Positions 44,049 to 52,852 of a DNA stretch of 64,000 nucleotides are shown piece after piece. Below the pieces are notes generated by a model. The model ran no database searches. It was given only the letters and a program-made list of their open reading frames with translations, and was not told where the DNA came from. This DNA is from an uncultured Desulfobacteraceae bacterium (GTDB lineage: Bacteria; Desulfobacterota; Desulfobacteria; Desulfobacterales; UBA5852): contig CAJXSL010000008.1 in NCBI GenBank assembly GCA_913060875.1, positions 62,001 through 126,000 of the forward strand. Reading direction: 5' to 3'. Position numbers and translations under genes: made by a program. Within the stretch, counting starts at the first letter, position 1. Each line of letters opens with the position of its first letter.

Positions 44049-46051
44049 GGGCGCTTTTCTCCGGTTAGGCTGCCGTCGGGTTCGATCCGGCAGAAGGATT
44101 CGAAATAGGCGGCATTCTCCCCCATGTCCGAAAGGGTGTCCGTCGTAAGGCTGTTGACGGCGCCGCTTTGCTGCCACCATCCCTGTTCGATCTTAAGAAT
44201 CCCCGGGGCAACCCCCGGATCCAGTTCCACTGTCGCCCGGATGTGGCCCTGGGGGCTGACGACCCGGATGGCTTGGCCGTTTTCTATATCCAGCCGGGCG
44301 CCGTCTTCCGGATGGATTGCGGCCGCCGGCCGGTCGAAGCGAAACGCGAAATGCTGGGAGTGCAGCGAGTGGGCATGGTGGGGGGTCAGCAGTCGAAAGG
44401 GATAATCCGCCGGGGCAATGTGGGGCGGCCGAAAGGTCGGCAGGGCCTGGCCCCCGTCCTCCCGGGCCGGGCGGGAATAGAATTCATAGCGCCCGGACGG
44501 TGTGGCGAAGTTGCCGTCGGCCCAGGGGATGTCGGCGTCGGGAATTTTAAAGGCCGCTTTCTGCAGGCCTTCGATGGTGACACCGAAGGCCCGGGTCAGG
44601 GGCCGGATGGCATTTTCAAGATATTGGCGGGCCGGGATGTCGGGATAATTTTCCAGATGCATCCGTTTAGCCAGGCGGCGGAACAGGTCGTATTCGCTGA
44701 CCAGCCCCTCCGGGGGCGGCACCACCCGGGCGGAGTAGTTCAGGTAGGGCGCAAACATGGAACTGAAGACCAGGTCCTCTTCTTCGAAAATGCTGGTGCA
44801 AGGCAGCACCAGGTCGGCGGCCCGGACCGTGTCGGTCATGAACATGTCGATGACGATCTTGAAGGGCACCTGCTTCAAGGCCGCTTCCAGGGCCCGGATG
44901 TCCGGCATCTGCACCAGGGGGTTGGCCTTGGCCAGCATGAGGACTTCGATGGGGGGGGCGGTGGCCGAGCGGATGAAGCGGGCCATGCGGGGCAGCGGAA
45001 AGGTGCGCGGGCGCGCCGGTTCTGCCGGGGCCGGACTGCCGGCGTCCCGGTCGATCCAGTGGGCGATGGATTTGTTGGCGAAATTGACCCCGCCCCCGCT
45101 GCGGCCGATGTTGCCGGTCATGGCGGCCAGGGCGTCGATGCAGCGCACGGTGTTCCCGCCGTTGCTATAGCGCTGGAGGCCCATGCCGATGACAATGCAG
45201 GCGGGGCCATTGTCCGCGTATTGCTCGGCGGTTTGCCGAATGACGTCGGCGCTCAGCCCGGTGATGGCGGCGGCCTTTTCCAGGGAGAAATCGGTGAGCG
45301 TTTCTGAAAAACGCCGGAAGCCCAGGGTATTTTGGGTGATAAAGTCCTGGTCGACGCGTCCGGTGGCCAGCAGATGGTGGGCCATCCCCAGGGCCAGGGC
45401 CCCGTCCGTACCCGGTTGGGGCTGCAAATGGACATCGGCCTGCCGGGCGCTGGGGGTTTGGAGGGGATCGATGACGATGATTCGGGTGCCCTGCTGTCGG
45501 GCCTTTTGCAGAAACGGCACCAGGTGCGGGTTGGTGGCCACCGGGTTGCGTCCCCAGATCACAATGCAGCGGGCGTTGGCCATGTCACGGGGATCATGCC
45601 CGCGGACATCGCCGAAGTCGTAGCGCTGGGCCGCGATGCCGGCCGACCAGCACAGGCTGCCCCGGGGGACGGAGACTCCGCCCAGGCGGTCGAAAAACAG
45701 GTTGTCCACGGATTTCACCAGGCCGCCGTAGCCGCTGTCCGCATAATAAAGGATGGACCGGCTGCCGTGGGTTTGGATGGCGTCTTCAAACCGCCGGGCC
45801 ATCAGGTCGATGGCGGCCTTCCAGGAGATGGGTTTCCATTGGTCTCCATCCCTCAGAAGGGGCGTCAACAGCCGCTCCGGATGGTAGAGCCGCTCCAGCA
45901 GTTTTTTCCCCTTGGTGCAGATGCGGCCCCGGGTCAGCGGGTGGTCCGGATCGCCCTTCAGGCGGGTGATGCGTCCATCCGCCACCTCGGCCAACAGGCC
46001 GCAGGCATCGAAACAGTCCATGGGACAGGCAAATTTGACGTTCCGGTTCAT
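44045..46051 (-). CDS. Molybdopterin oxidoreductase, cytoplasmic
   Basis: This 668-residue enzyme of the DMSO reductase superfamily has a [4Fe-4S] motif C9-x3-C13-x3-C17-x27-C45. The residue coordinating Mo or W is expected near GSLCWSAG, where C134 or S136 could serve. The two later dinucleotide-binding regions include IWGRNPVATNPH and LTPHHAHSLHSQH. No twin-arginine signal and no adjacent electron-transfer subunit are present, so it acts in the cytoplasm with an unknown partner. ATG 46051 overlaps the stop of the upstream methyltransferase. Confidence 0.85.
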   Translation of the reverse strand: MNRNVKFACPMDCFDACGLLAEVADGRITRLKGDPDHPLTRGRICTKGKKLLERLYHPERLLTPLLRDGDQWKPISWKAAIDLMARRFEDAIQTHGSRSILYYADSGYGGLVKSVDNLFFDRLGGVSVPRGSLCWSAGIAAQRYDFGDVRGHDPRDMANARCIVIWGRNPVATNPHLVPFLQKARQQGTRIIVIDPLQTPSARQADVHLQPQPGTDGALALGMAHHLLATGRVDQDFITQNTLGFRRFSETLTDFSLEKAAAITGLSADVIRQTAEQYADNGPACIVIGMGLQRYSNGGNTVRCIDALAAMTGNIGRSGGGVNFANKSIAHWIDRDAGSPAPAEPARPRTFPLPRMARFIRSATAPPIEVLMLAKANPLVQMPDIRALEAALKQVPFKIVIDMFMTDTVRAADLVLPCTSIFEEEDLVFSSMFAPYLNYSARVVPPPEGLVSEYDLFRRLAKRMHLENYPDIPARQYLENAIRPLTRAFGVTIEGLQKAAFKIPDADIPWADGNFATPSGRYEFYSRPAREDGGQALPTFRPPHIAPADYPFRLLTPHHAHSLHSQHFAFRFDRPAAAIHPEDGARLDIENGQAIRVVSPQGHIRATVELDPGVAPGILKIEQGWWQQSGAVNSLTTDTLSDMGENAAYFESFCRIEPDGSLTGEKRP

Positions 46052-47259
46052 GAAGGCACCTTTCCCGTGGCCAGCCATACCGGCTGTCCGCCATGCATGA
46101 CGGGTTGTGATTTGATTTTGAAGGGAAACTGCCGCAGGAGGCGCTTTTCCGGCAGCACCAGCAGGGCCTGCCAGCCGCGGAAATCTTCCTGCAGTTTATG
46201 CAGGATTTCGCCGATGAGCCGTCCGGTGGCCTCCGGCTTGCCCAACCGGCGGCCATAGGGCGGGTTCAGCGTGATCAGGCCGGGGGTGGGGCTGAGGGCC
46301 GGCCCGGTCAGATCGAAGAAGTCGCGCTGCTGCAGATCGATGGCATCGGCCAGCCCGGATTCCGGCAGCAAGGCGGCCAGTCCATCGACGGCTTTACGGC
46401 TGCGGTCCGAGGCAAAAATTTGCGGCCCTGCCAGGGTTCGAAAGCGGGCGGCGGCCTGCCGGCGGAGGTACTGCCAGTGCGGCGGCCGAAAAGCGGGCCA
46501 GCCCTCGAAGGCAAAGGTCCGCTGCCAGCCCGGGGGGATCTGTTTCGCCATGAGGGCGGCCTCGAGGGCAAACGTGCCGCTGCCGCACATGGGGTCGCAG
46601 AGCACGGTGCCGGGCTGGAATCCGGAGAGCGTCAGGGCCGCGGCGGCAAGGGTTTCCCTGAGGGGCGCGGGGCCCCCGCCGGTTTTGATGCCCCGCTTGT
46701 GGAGGTGCGTCCCGGAACTGTCCAGGGACAGGCTGGCCCGGTCGTTCTCGAGACGGACCCAGAGACGCTGGTCCGGTTTATTGGACGCATCCTGGCCTGT
46801 TATTTGGCCGGCAGCGCCCAGGCGTTCGGCCACGGCATTTTGAATGCGGTCGGCGATCGCCTGGCTGTGGTAGAGCTTCGATTGGCGGGCGGTCACCCGG
46901 ATGTCGAGGGGGATGCCGAACTTCAGGTAAAGCTCCCAGGCTATGGCGCGGGTGCGTTCCGCCAGCATATCGAAGTGCCGGGCCTTGAAGTGCCCGATGC
47001 GCATGAGGATGCGGCTGGCCGTGCGGCAAATCAGGTTGGCCTGGTAGCAAGTGGTGAGACGTCCTGTAAACTCTATGCCGCCCGTGGTCACGGTCATTTC
47101 GTCGGGCGGATCTTCCAGGCCGGCCAGCTCGTCCCGGCAGAGCGGTTCCAGCCCCGGCGGGACCACCGCAAAAAAAGATTGCGGGCGGCCGACCACATGC
47201 TGTTTGATGCGGCGTGCCAGGGCTTTATCAGTGGTTTCGATGATGTTGGTCATGGTCAT
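46048..47259 (-). CDS. THUMP-domain class I RNA methyltransferase (RlmL/Trm14-like)
   Basis: This is a 403-residue protein with a ferredoxin-like/THUMP region (about 55-170), SAM motif I DPMCGSGTF and catalytic motif LNPPYGRRLG. Relatives make N2-methylguanine in 23S rRNA or tRNA. It lacks the second methyltransferase half of E. coli RlmKL. It is first in a leftward group with the molybdoenzyme and thioesterase genes, all linked by ATGA overlaps. Confidence 0.87.
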   Translation of the reverse strand: MTMTNIIETTDKALARRIKQHVVGRPQSFFAVVPPGLEPLCRDELAGLEDPPDEMTVTTGGIEFTGRLTTCYQANLICRTASRILMRIGHFKARHFDMLAERTRAIAWELYLKFGIPLDIRVTARQSKLYHSQAIADRIQNAVAERLGAAGQITGQDASNKPDQRLWVRLENDRASLSLDSSGTHLHKRGIKTGGGPAPLRETLAAAALTLSGFQPGTVLCDPMCGSGTFALEAALMAKQIPPGWQRTFAFEGWPAFRPPHWQYLRRQAAARFRTLAGPQIFASDRSRKAVDGLAALLPESGLADAIDLQQRDFFDLTGPALSPTPGLITLNPPYGRRLGKPEATGRLIGEILHKLQEDFRGWQALLVLPEKRLLRQFPFKIKSQPVMHGGQPVWLATGKVPS

Positions 47260-47364
47260 GGGGCCAATTCATGATATAGGGTCTTCTCCCGAATAGTTGG
47301 TGCAAATGAGCAATTGGGTCACAGGGTATTACCGCTTGGGCATCTCGGGATCATAAGGGTTCCA

Positions 47365-47594
47365 GGATCCAAGGGGTCAAGGATCCAAGTGAAATACTAA
47401 AAAATTACAAAGAATGGCAAGTGTGGCAAAAAGCATATGCCCTTTGTTTGCATCTATATAGTGTATCGAAACGTTATTCCAAAATTAGCAGTGGAAATGG
47501 GGCCAATCGAGCGAATGCTGAAAGCTCTGATTAAATCTCCAGAGAACAAACCCTTGGCCACTTGAATCCTAGACCCCTTGGACCCTTTCTCCCA
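47365..47594. repeat. Element flanks around a decayed four-helix-bundle gene
   Basis: The left flank (GGATCCAAGGGGTCAAGG onward) and right flank (CACTTGAATCCT onward to CCCTTTCTCCCA) recur at 61518-61658 with the middle removed. The unit carries the gene remnant listed separately. Confidence 0.6.
47394..47534 (+). pseudogene. Remnant of a four-helix-bundle (23S rRNA IVS-type) protein gene
   Basis: The frame reads NYKEWQVWQKAYALCLHLY and then SKRYSKISSGNGANRANAESS before TAA. Intact members begin with NYKELKVWQKAHEL and later carry an SxPxNIAEG motif. Here the position of the start codon holds ATA, and the middle (about 20 residues between the two blocks) is missing. Such proteins are encoded in 23S rRNA intervening sequences or as free genes. 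The product is probably not made. Confidence 0.6.
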
Positions 47595-47745
47595 ACTAAT
47601 TGGGAGAAGAACCATGATATAAGTCCGTCTGTTCTGCGGGTTGTCTATTGATTCCGATTAGAACCTATCTCAAAATAAAGATCAACGCTTCTGGCAATAC
47701 GCTTTCGCTTGGGAACCCGTGTCCCGCAATTCATCCGGAGGAATG

Positions 47746-48846
47746 ATGGCCGACGTTGAAATCCGTCCTGCCGCCTATGACAACGGGCTGAAGCCCACCA
47801 TCTACCGCATGCTGACCAACGGCGGCGTTGCCGCTGCGGCCAGGGGGCGGGTGTTGATCAAACCCAACCTGCTGCTGGCGGCCAAGCCGCACCAGGCCAT
47901 CACCACCCATCCCCTGGTGGTGCGCGCCGTGGCCCGGTTCGTCCGGGATCATGGGGGCACGCCCATCATCGCCGACAGCCCGGCCGTGGGCAGCATGGCC
48001 CGCATCCATCGCGTCGGCGGCTACCGGGAGGCCCTGCAGGATCTGGACGTGCCCTTTCAGGCCTTTGAGCATGAAAAAACCATGGACATCGGACCGCCCT
48101 TCGGCAAGGTGCCCCTGGCCGAAACGGCGTTGGAGGCCGATGCGGTGATCAATCTGGCGAAGCTGAAGACCCACAGCCAGATGACCCTGACCCTGGGGGT
48201 GAAAAACACCTTCGGCTGTGTGGTGGGATTGAAAAAGACGCAATGGCACATGCGGGCCGGCATCGACAAGGCCATGTTCGCCCGCCTGGTGGTGCAGATC
48301 CATCAGGCCATACGCCCCGTCTACACCCTTATCGACGGCATCCTGGGCCTGGAGGGGCATGGCCCGGGCAAGGCCGGTCACCCGGTGCCGGTGGGGGTTT
48401 TGATCGGCAGCACCAGCGCCTTGGCGGCCGATCATGCGGTGTGCGACCTGGTCGGCTTCCCCCCGTCGCAGTTGCCCACCCTGGCCGCCGCCGACGTTCT
48501 ATCCCTGCCGCACCACCCCACATTGGTCAACGGCAATGGCCGGGCCCCGGCCGCATTTCAGCTCCCGGAATCCGGCGTGACCCATTTCGGCCCGGAATGG
48601 TTGCAGCCCTTGATGCGCCGCCATCTTATCCGGCGCCCGAAGGCCGATCCGGAAAAGTGCCGCCTGTGCGGGGAATGTTGGCAATTCTGCCCGGCGAACG
48701 CCATTCGATGCCAGGACGACCGGTTGGAATTCGACTACAATGCCTGCATCCGCTGCTACTGCTGTATCGAAGTGTGTCCCTACGGGGCCATGGTGTCGGC
48801 CGAGACCCTGCCGGGGCGGTTGTTGCGCCGGATAGTGCCAGTTTGA
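47746..48846 (+). CDS. DUF362 protein with C-terminal dicluster ferredoxin domain
   Basis: This is a 366-residue protein. DUF362 (about 10-285) contains VLIKPNLL and KLKTHSQMTLTLGVKN. The C-terminal ferredoxin part has CRLCGECWQFCP and CIRCYCCIEVCPYGA, giving two [4Fe-4S] clusters. DUF362-ferredoxins occur widely in anaerobes with unknown redox roles. ATG 47746 follows GGAGG. Parts of its 3' end are duplicated downstream at 49967 and 50576. Confidence 0.87.
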   Translation: MADVEIRPAAYDNGLKPTIYRMLTNGGVAAAARGRVLIKPNLLLAAKPHQAITTHPLVVRAVARFVRDHGGTPIIADSPAVGSMARIHRVGGYREALQDLDVPFQAFEHEKTMDIGPPFGKVPLAETALEADAVINLAKLKTHSQMTLTLGVKNTFGCVVGLKKTQWHMRAGIDKAMFARLVVQIHQAIRPVYTLIDGILGLEGHGPGKAGHPVPVGVLIGSTSALAADHAVCDLVGFPPSQLPTLAAADVLSLPHHPTLVNGNGRAPAAFQLPESGVTHFGPEWLQPLMRRHLIRRPKADPEKCRLCGECWQFCPANAIRCQDDRLEFDYNACIRCYCCIEVCPYGAMVSAETLPGRLLRRIVPV

Positions 48847-49002
48847 TCCATCGCAGCGAAAAAAACTTGGCTGGGAATTCAGGTCGCCCCGTTTTCCTTC
48901 TAGGCGGTTGCCAAAAACGTGATTTATAGATCGATACGCGTTATGCGGAAGCCGCAACCTGAAGCCGAAACTCTTCATAAATCATATGGTATGGCGTGCA
49001 GT

Positions 49003-49386
49003 TTATCCTGCTGATCCGACATCACCTGTGATTTCGTTTGCGTAGGTGCTGATTCGGCCAATAATCTCTTGCGCATCCTGGTCATTGATCCCGTGATCCT
49101 GGAGAGTATCAATGAGGTGACCCACATACAGGGTAAAGTGATGCTTTGTAATCCCTCTTCCATGGTGGACATGGCTGAGGGGTCTGCCGGAGTATGTGAT
49201 CGGGCCGTCGAGCGCGGCACTAAAAAACTCGCGTTGCATTCGGTGCAGCTTGTCCATCGAAGCGTTTTCGAAAAACGGCTTCAATTCCGGATCGGCTATC
49301 ACGCGATCATAAAATTCGTGGATCAGATTGCGGATGGTTTGTTCGCCACCGATTTTTTCAAATAATGTCTGAGTTTTATCGTCCAT
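49003..49386 (-). CDS. Truncated hemoglobin
   Basis: This 127-residue 2-on-2 globin starts LFEKIGGEQTIRNLIHEFYDRV. The segment ITYSGRPLSHVHHGRGITKHHF contains the candidate proximal histidine. Such globins bind O2 or NO, so protection against NO or O2 is likely in an anaerobe. ATG 49386 behind GGAGATT is chosen over a start 12 codons upstream. Confidence 0.88.
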   Translation of the reverse strand: MDDKTQTLFEKIGGEQTIRNLIHEFYDRVIADPELKPFFENASMDKLHRMQREFFSAALDGPITYSGRPLSHVHHGRGITKHHFTLYVGHLIDTLQDHGINDQDAQEIIGRISTYANEITGDVGSAG

Positions 49387-49481
49387 ATTAAATCTCCAGG
49401 GTTGATTTGACCTGCTTGTCAAACCACAAATCCGAAGTTTGCGTACTGGACCATCGTAGGCGGCATTTTCTCGAAAGTTTC

Positions 49482-49778
49482 TCAGGGAACCATTGGTGAA
49501 TAAATGCGATATTCTGTTTTTTCCCCCGTCAGGGTCTCAATTTGTTTGTCCATTTTGGCTCTATCCTGGCTGTGGACCCATCTGTTCCAGTCATCAACGG
49601 TTTGCCATGTGCTGATAACCAGGCACTCTCCGGGGCGTTCTATGTCGCATAAAGTTTCTCCGGAAATATAGCCTGGTTGATACATGGCACGTGATCTCAT
49701 CTGTAATAAAAACGGGACCAATTCTTTCGCCTGATGCCCCTGTTTAACGTTCCTCTTGATGATTACATGGATCGCCAT
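49482..49778 (-). CDS. ABM-domain (antibiotic biosynthesis monooxygenase) protein
   Basis: This 98-residue dimeric alpha-beta barrel contains IHVIIKRNVKQGH at the start, PGYISGETLCDIERPGECLVISTW in the middle and a W-rich centre. Members include quinol monooxygenases and heme-degrading enzymes. The neighbouring globin could hint at heme use, but this is speculation. Confidence 0.8.
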   Translation of the reverse strand: MAIHVIIKRNVKQGHQAKELVPFLLQMRSRAMYQPGYISGETLCDIERPGECLVISTWQTVDDWNRWVHSQDRAKMDKQIETLTGEKTEYRIYSPMVP

Positions 49779-49966
49779 TTCTTTCTCCTTAACCTGGATA
49801 TTTCACGGGTTCGCGATGTTCATTTCCTATAAAATGGGTAGGAAAATAAGCCGTGTAAATACCAAGCGAATTGCCGTTGTTTTATCAGGCCTGTCACCTG
49901 ATTTTTTTAGTGTTGAATTGTAATGGCTTGGGGACAACTTGTGTACAAAGGGCGGGATATTTTTCC

Positions 49967-50092
49967 TTTCGGCCCGGAAGGGCAGCAGCCTTTTCTGCGC
50001 CGCCACCTCATCCGGCGGCCGAAGGCCAATCCGAAAGCTTGCCGCCTGTAGGGGGCATGATCCGGCTGCAGGATAATCTCCTGGTCCCACAA
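49967..50092. pseudogene. Mosaic of duplicated gene fragments
   Basis: 49967-50055 is about 80% identical to 48584-48672 of the DUF362-ferredoxin gene. Its frame reads FGPEGQQPFLRRHLIRRPKAN and stops at TAG in CRL-stop. Directly joined, 50055-50092 carries a 26-nt exact match to 50855-50880 of the LTA-synthase-like gene, encoding IILQPDHAP on the minus strand. No single intact gene results. Confidence 0.75.
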
Positions 50093-50122
50093 CCGAATTC
50101 ATGTGAGTCGGTTAACCCGGCA

Positions 50123-50479
50123 TCAATATCGGCCGATATGGGCTTTTCCGGCCAGTTCTTCAATGGTACCGAACCAGATAAAGGGTACGCTGAGCAGGGT
50201 AAGAATAGCGAGGATGACCCAGATGACGTTGACGGCTTTGCGCGAAAGGGTGAAAATTTCGGGCGATACATTCCAATTGTCTTTTATGTAGGAAGAAAAC
50301 ACGAATTCTTTGGTGGCGAACAGCAATAGAATGGCCGCCACCACCCATAAAGGGTTCAAATCCGGGCTGACCAACTGCCACTTCTTGAGGATTTCCGCAA
50401 CAATAACCCCAAAGCATGCCAGGCCAATGGTGCAGCTGATATACTTTATCCATTCCTTGCTCATTTGCTGGTCCGCCAT
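50123..50479 (-). CDS. Small three-helix membrane protein
   Basis: This 118-residue protein has helices near residues 13-32, 43-62 and 84-107. No family is recognised. It is flanked on both sides by duplicated gene fragments and followed upstream by the 26-bp palindrome, so it may have been part of a rearranged segment. Codon use is slightly more AT-rich than its neighbours. Confidence 0.6.
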   Translation of the reverse strand: MADQQMSKEWIKYISCTIGLACFGVIVAEILKKWQLVSPDLNPLWVVAAILLLFATKEFVFSSYIKDNWNVSPEIFTLSRKAVNVIWVILAILTLLSVPFIWFGTIEELAGKAHIGRY

Positions 50480-50496
50480 TTTCAGTACGCGTTTAA

Positions 50497-50522
50497 CCCG
50501 AACATTTCCTGCAATGTTCGGG
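50497..50522. repeat. 26-bp palindromic repeat, copy 2
   Basis: CCCGAACATTTCC faces TGCAATGTTCGGG. A half copy, CATGAAATGTTCGGG, follows at 50564-50578 and abuts the duplicated fragment at 50576. It lies just upstream of the small membrane-protein gene. Confidence 0.8.
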
Positions 50523-50575
50523 TCAAGCAGCGATTTATCCTTACCGTGGGAGCCTTGTCAACGCATGAAATGTTC

Positions 50576-50615
50576 GGGCCATGGTGTCGGCCGAGACCCT
50601 GCCGGGGCGGTTGTT
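50576..50615. repeat. 40-bp exact duplicate of the DUF362-ferredoxin gene end
   Basis: The 40 bases are identical to 48785-48824 (GGGCCATGGTGTCGGCCGAG onward), part of the codons for GAMVSAETLPGRLL. Outside this block the sequences diverge. It begins in the last bases of the palindrome half copy. Confidence 0.85.
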
Positions 50616-50640
50616 ATCCCTGATTCGGTCCAGGGGGCGG

Positions 50641-52650
50641 CTACCGGCCTAAGGCGCGGGCCTTTGCGCCGTTTGTCGATGAGGACGCAAGGGCGCCTTG
50701 ATTTGAAGGCGCCGTGGTCCCGGACAGGCGATAGTAGCTGCGGCTGTAGGCCAGTGAGGGCCAGAGGGCATGGGCGATCGCATCAGCGGCCAGTTCCGGA
50801 TCCGGTGATGTTTTTCGATCCACCAGTTCCCGGTCGCGGTAGGTGTATTGCACCGGGGCATGATCCGGCTGCAGGATAATGACCTGGTCTCCCACCCGAT
50901 AAGCCTGGTTGTTGGCGTACTGCATGATGGCCCGTCCGCCGTCGGGCCGGGGCGGTCGGGTCAGGTCCCGGCCCACCATGGGGTGTTCGCCGGAAATACC
51001 CATCAGAGAAAGCAGGGTCGGCGGAAGGTCGATCTGGCTGGCCACTTGGGTATAGACCTTCGGCGGGATTCCGGGGCCGATGATGAGCCCGGGAATATGG
51101 AAATGCGGGATGGGGACGAGATCGGCACCCCGCACCCGGCTGTCGTGATCGGCCACCACCAGGAATACCGTCCGGTCCCAATATGAGGAACGGCGTGCCA
51201 GGTCGAAAAAGCGCCCCAGGGCATAATCGGCGTAACGGACGGCATTGTGCTCGGGGTTGTCCGACAGCGCTTCCGGTTTCAACCGCCCTTCCGGAAATTC
51301 GAAGGGGGAATGATAGGAGGAGGTGAAAACCAGCCCCATGAACGGCTGGTCCCCATAGGCTTCGAACTCCTGGTGGGCCCGCTTGAAAAGGTCTTCGTCC
51401 GAAACGCCCCAGGTGCCCTTGAAGGCCCATTCGGTGTAGTCTTTTTCATCGACAACGCGGTCGAACCCGTTGCCGAGGAAAAACCCCCGCATGTTGTCGA
51501 AGTGGCTTTCGCCGCCATAGATGAAGACACTCTCATAGCCAAACCGCTTCAGGTAGCCGGCCAGGTTGAAAAATGGGCCGCCCAGGGCGTTCAATTTGAC
51601 CACGCTGCGGCCGGGGGTGGGCAGAAAACCGGTGATGACGGCCTCGATGCCCCGTACGGATCGCGTCCCGGAGGCATAGAGCTGTTGGAGCCAGAGGCCC
51701 TGCTGCGAAAGGGTTTCCAAGGCCGGTGTCAGGGGGAGCCCTCCCAGGGACTGAACGTATTGGGCGCCAAGGCTTTCTTCAAGAATAATGACCAGGTTGA
51801 GAGGCCGATCGATCTTGCGGCGGGCCATCTGGCGGTGCCAGGTGGGGGTATCCGAGGGGGCAAAAGCCGATGGTGAAGCGTCCATGGCCCGCCGGACACG
51901 CTTGATGATTTCCGCTTCGGGCATGCGACCGTAGAGCTTGCCGGCGTCTTTTTCGTCTTTCATCCGATAGGCGGCGTACATCAATGAGTAAGTGGAGTTC
52001 AGCGCCAGGTCGTTCACCAGCGGGTCGCTGGAAAAGGCGGCCGTGCTGATGTTGGCCGGGCGGTGCCCCAGGCTGGACCGGGCGCCCAGGAAGATGACCA
52101 GGACCATGAGCGGAAATACGGCCAGGCGTTTTTTCCAACTCCAGTGCTGTCGACAGGGGACCCCGTGGCCATAAAGGCGCCAGGCGCCAATCGCCGCCAG
52201 CGGCAGCAGCAGGGCGGCCAGGAGGAGGGGCAGTTTGTATTGCCCCCAGAGAAGGCCCAGCACTTCCTGGGGATAGATCAGATACTCGATGAACAGCCGG
52301 TTGGGCCGGATCCCGTATTCATTCAGGAAAGAGGGGGTGGCCATTTCCATGAACAGCAGGAAGGTGGTCCAGACCGTCAGCCACACACGGAGGATTTTGG
52401 CCGCAAGCGGGCCGGCCAGCAGGAAAAGGAGGACCGGAACCGCCAGGAGATAGGCCACCAGTTGAAAATCCATCTGCAGCCCGATCAGGAGGACGCGCAT
52501 CAGGCCGTCTGCGGCCTGGACTCGCGGCCATTGCCAGATCACGAAGCCGATCCGGACAAGGGCCAGGCCGGCGCATGCGGTTAGTGCGAAAACCAGGAGA
52601 GGGGCTAAAGGGGTTTGCCAGTGATCGTGTTTTCTAAGGTTCGTCTGCAT
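50641..52650 (-). CDS. LTA synthase/sulfatase-family membrane protein
   Basis: This 669-residue protein has five N-terminal helices (about 15-180) followed by an extracytoplasmic alkaline-phosphatase-fold domain. EESLG supplies the metal-binding Glu and SGTRSVRGIEA the nucleophile Thr; VVADHDSR and IPHFHIPG hold further metal ligands. Gram-positive members polymerise glycerol phosphate. In Gram-negatives they more often transfer phospho-head groups to envelope glycans, so I leave the substrate open. It is upstream of InaA-like and methyltransferase genes on the same strand. Confidence 0.87.
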   Translation of the reverse strand: MQTNLRKHDHWQTPLAPLLVFALTACAGLALVRIGFVIWQWPRVQAADGLMRVLLIGLQMDFQLVAYLLAVPVLLFLLAGPLAAKILRVWLTVWTTFLLFMEMATPSFLNEYGIRPNRLFIEYLIYPQEVLGLLWGQYKLPLLLAALLLPLAAIGAWRLYGHGVPCRQHWSWKKRLAVFPLMVLVIFLGARSSLGHRPANISTAAFSSDPLVNDLALNSTYSLMYAAYRMKDEKDAGKLYGRMPEAEIIKRVRRAMDASPSAFAPSDTPTWHRQMARRKIDRPLNLVIILEESLGAQYVQSLGGLPLTPALETLSQQGLWLQQLYASGTRSVRGIEAVITGFLPTPGRSVVKLNALGGPFFNLAGYLKRFGYESVFIYGGESHFDNMRGFFLGNGFDRVVDEKDYTEWAFKGTWGVSDEDLFKRAHQEFEAYGDQPFMGLVFTSSYHSPFEFPEGRLKPEALSDNPEHNAVRYADYALGRFFDLARRSSYWDRTVFLVVADHDSRVRGADLVPIPHFHIPGLIIGPGIPPKVYTQVASQIDLPPTLLSLMGISGEHPMVGRDLTRPPRPDGGRAIMQYANNQAYRVGDQVIILQPDHAPVQYTYRDRELVDRKTSPDPELAADAIAHALWPSLAYSRSYYRLSGTTAPSNQGALASSSTNGAKARALGR

Positions 52651-52852
52651 AATGCATTGCTTATCGCAGATGCAGATTACCGGTAGATTGCCAAAAGATT
52701 ACCGATTGGTAATCTTGCCGGGTAAAACCTGCTGTATTTCGCTACAAACCCTGTCGATGCATTCCCCCTCGTTGAAGAAGGGGATCACAAGGCTGAGGAC
52801 CGGTGGTTGTCTGATCGTCATGGTGCCATTCCTTTTCCGTTGAACGCGTATA

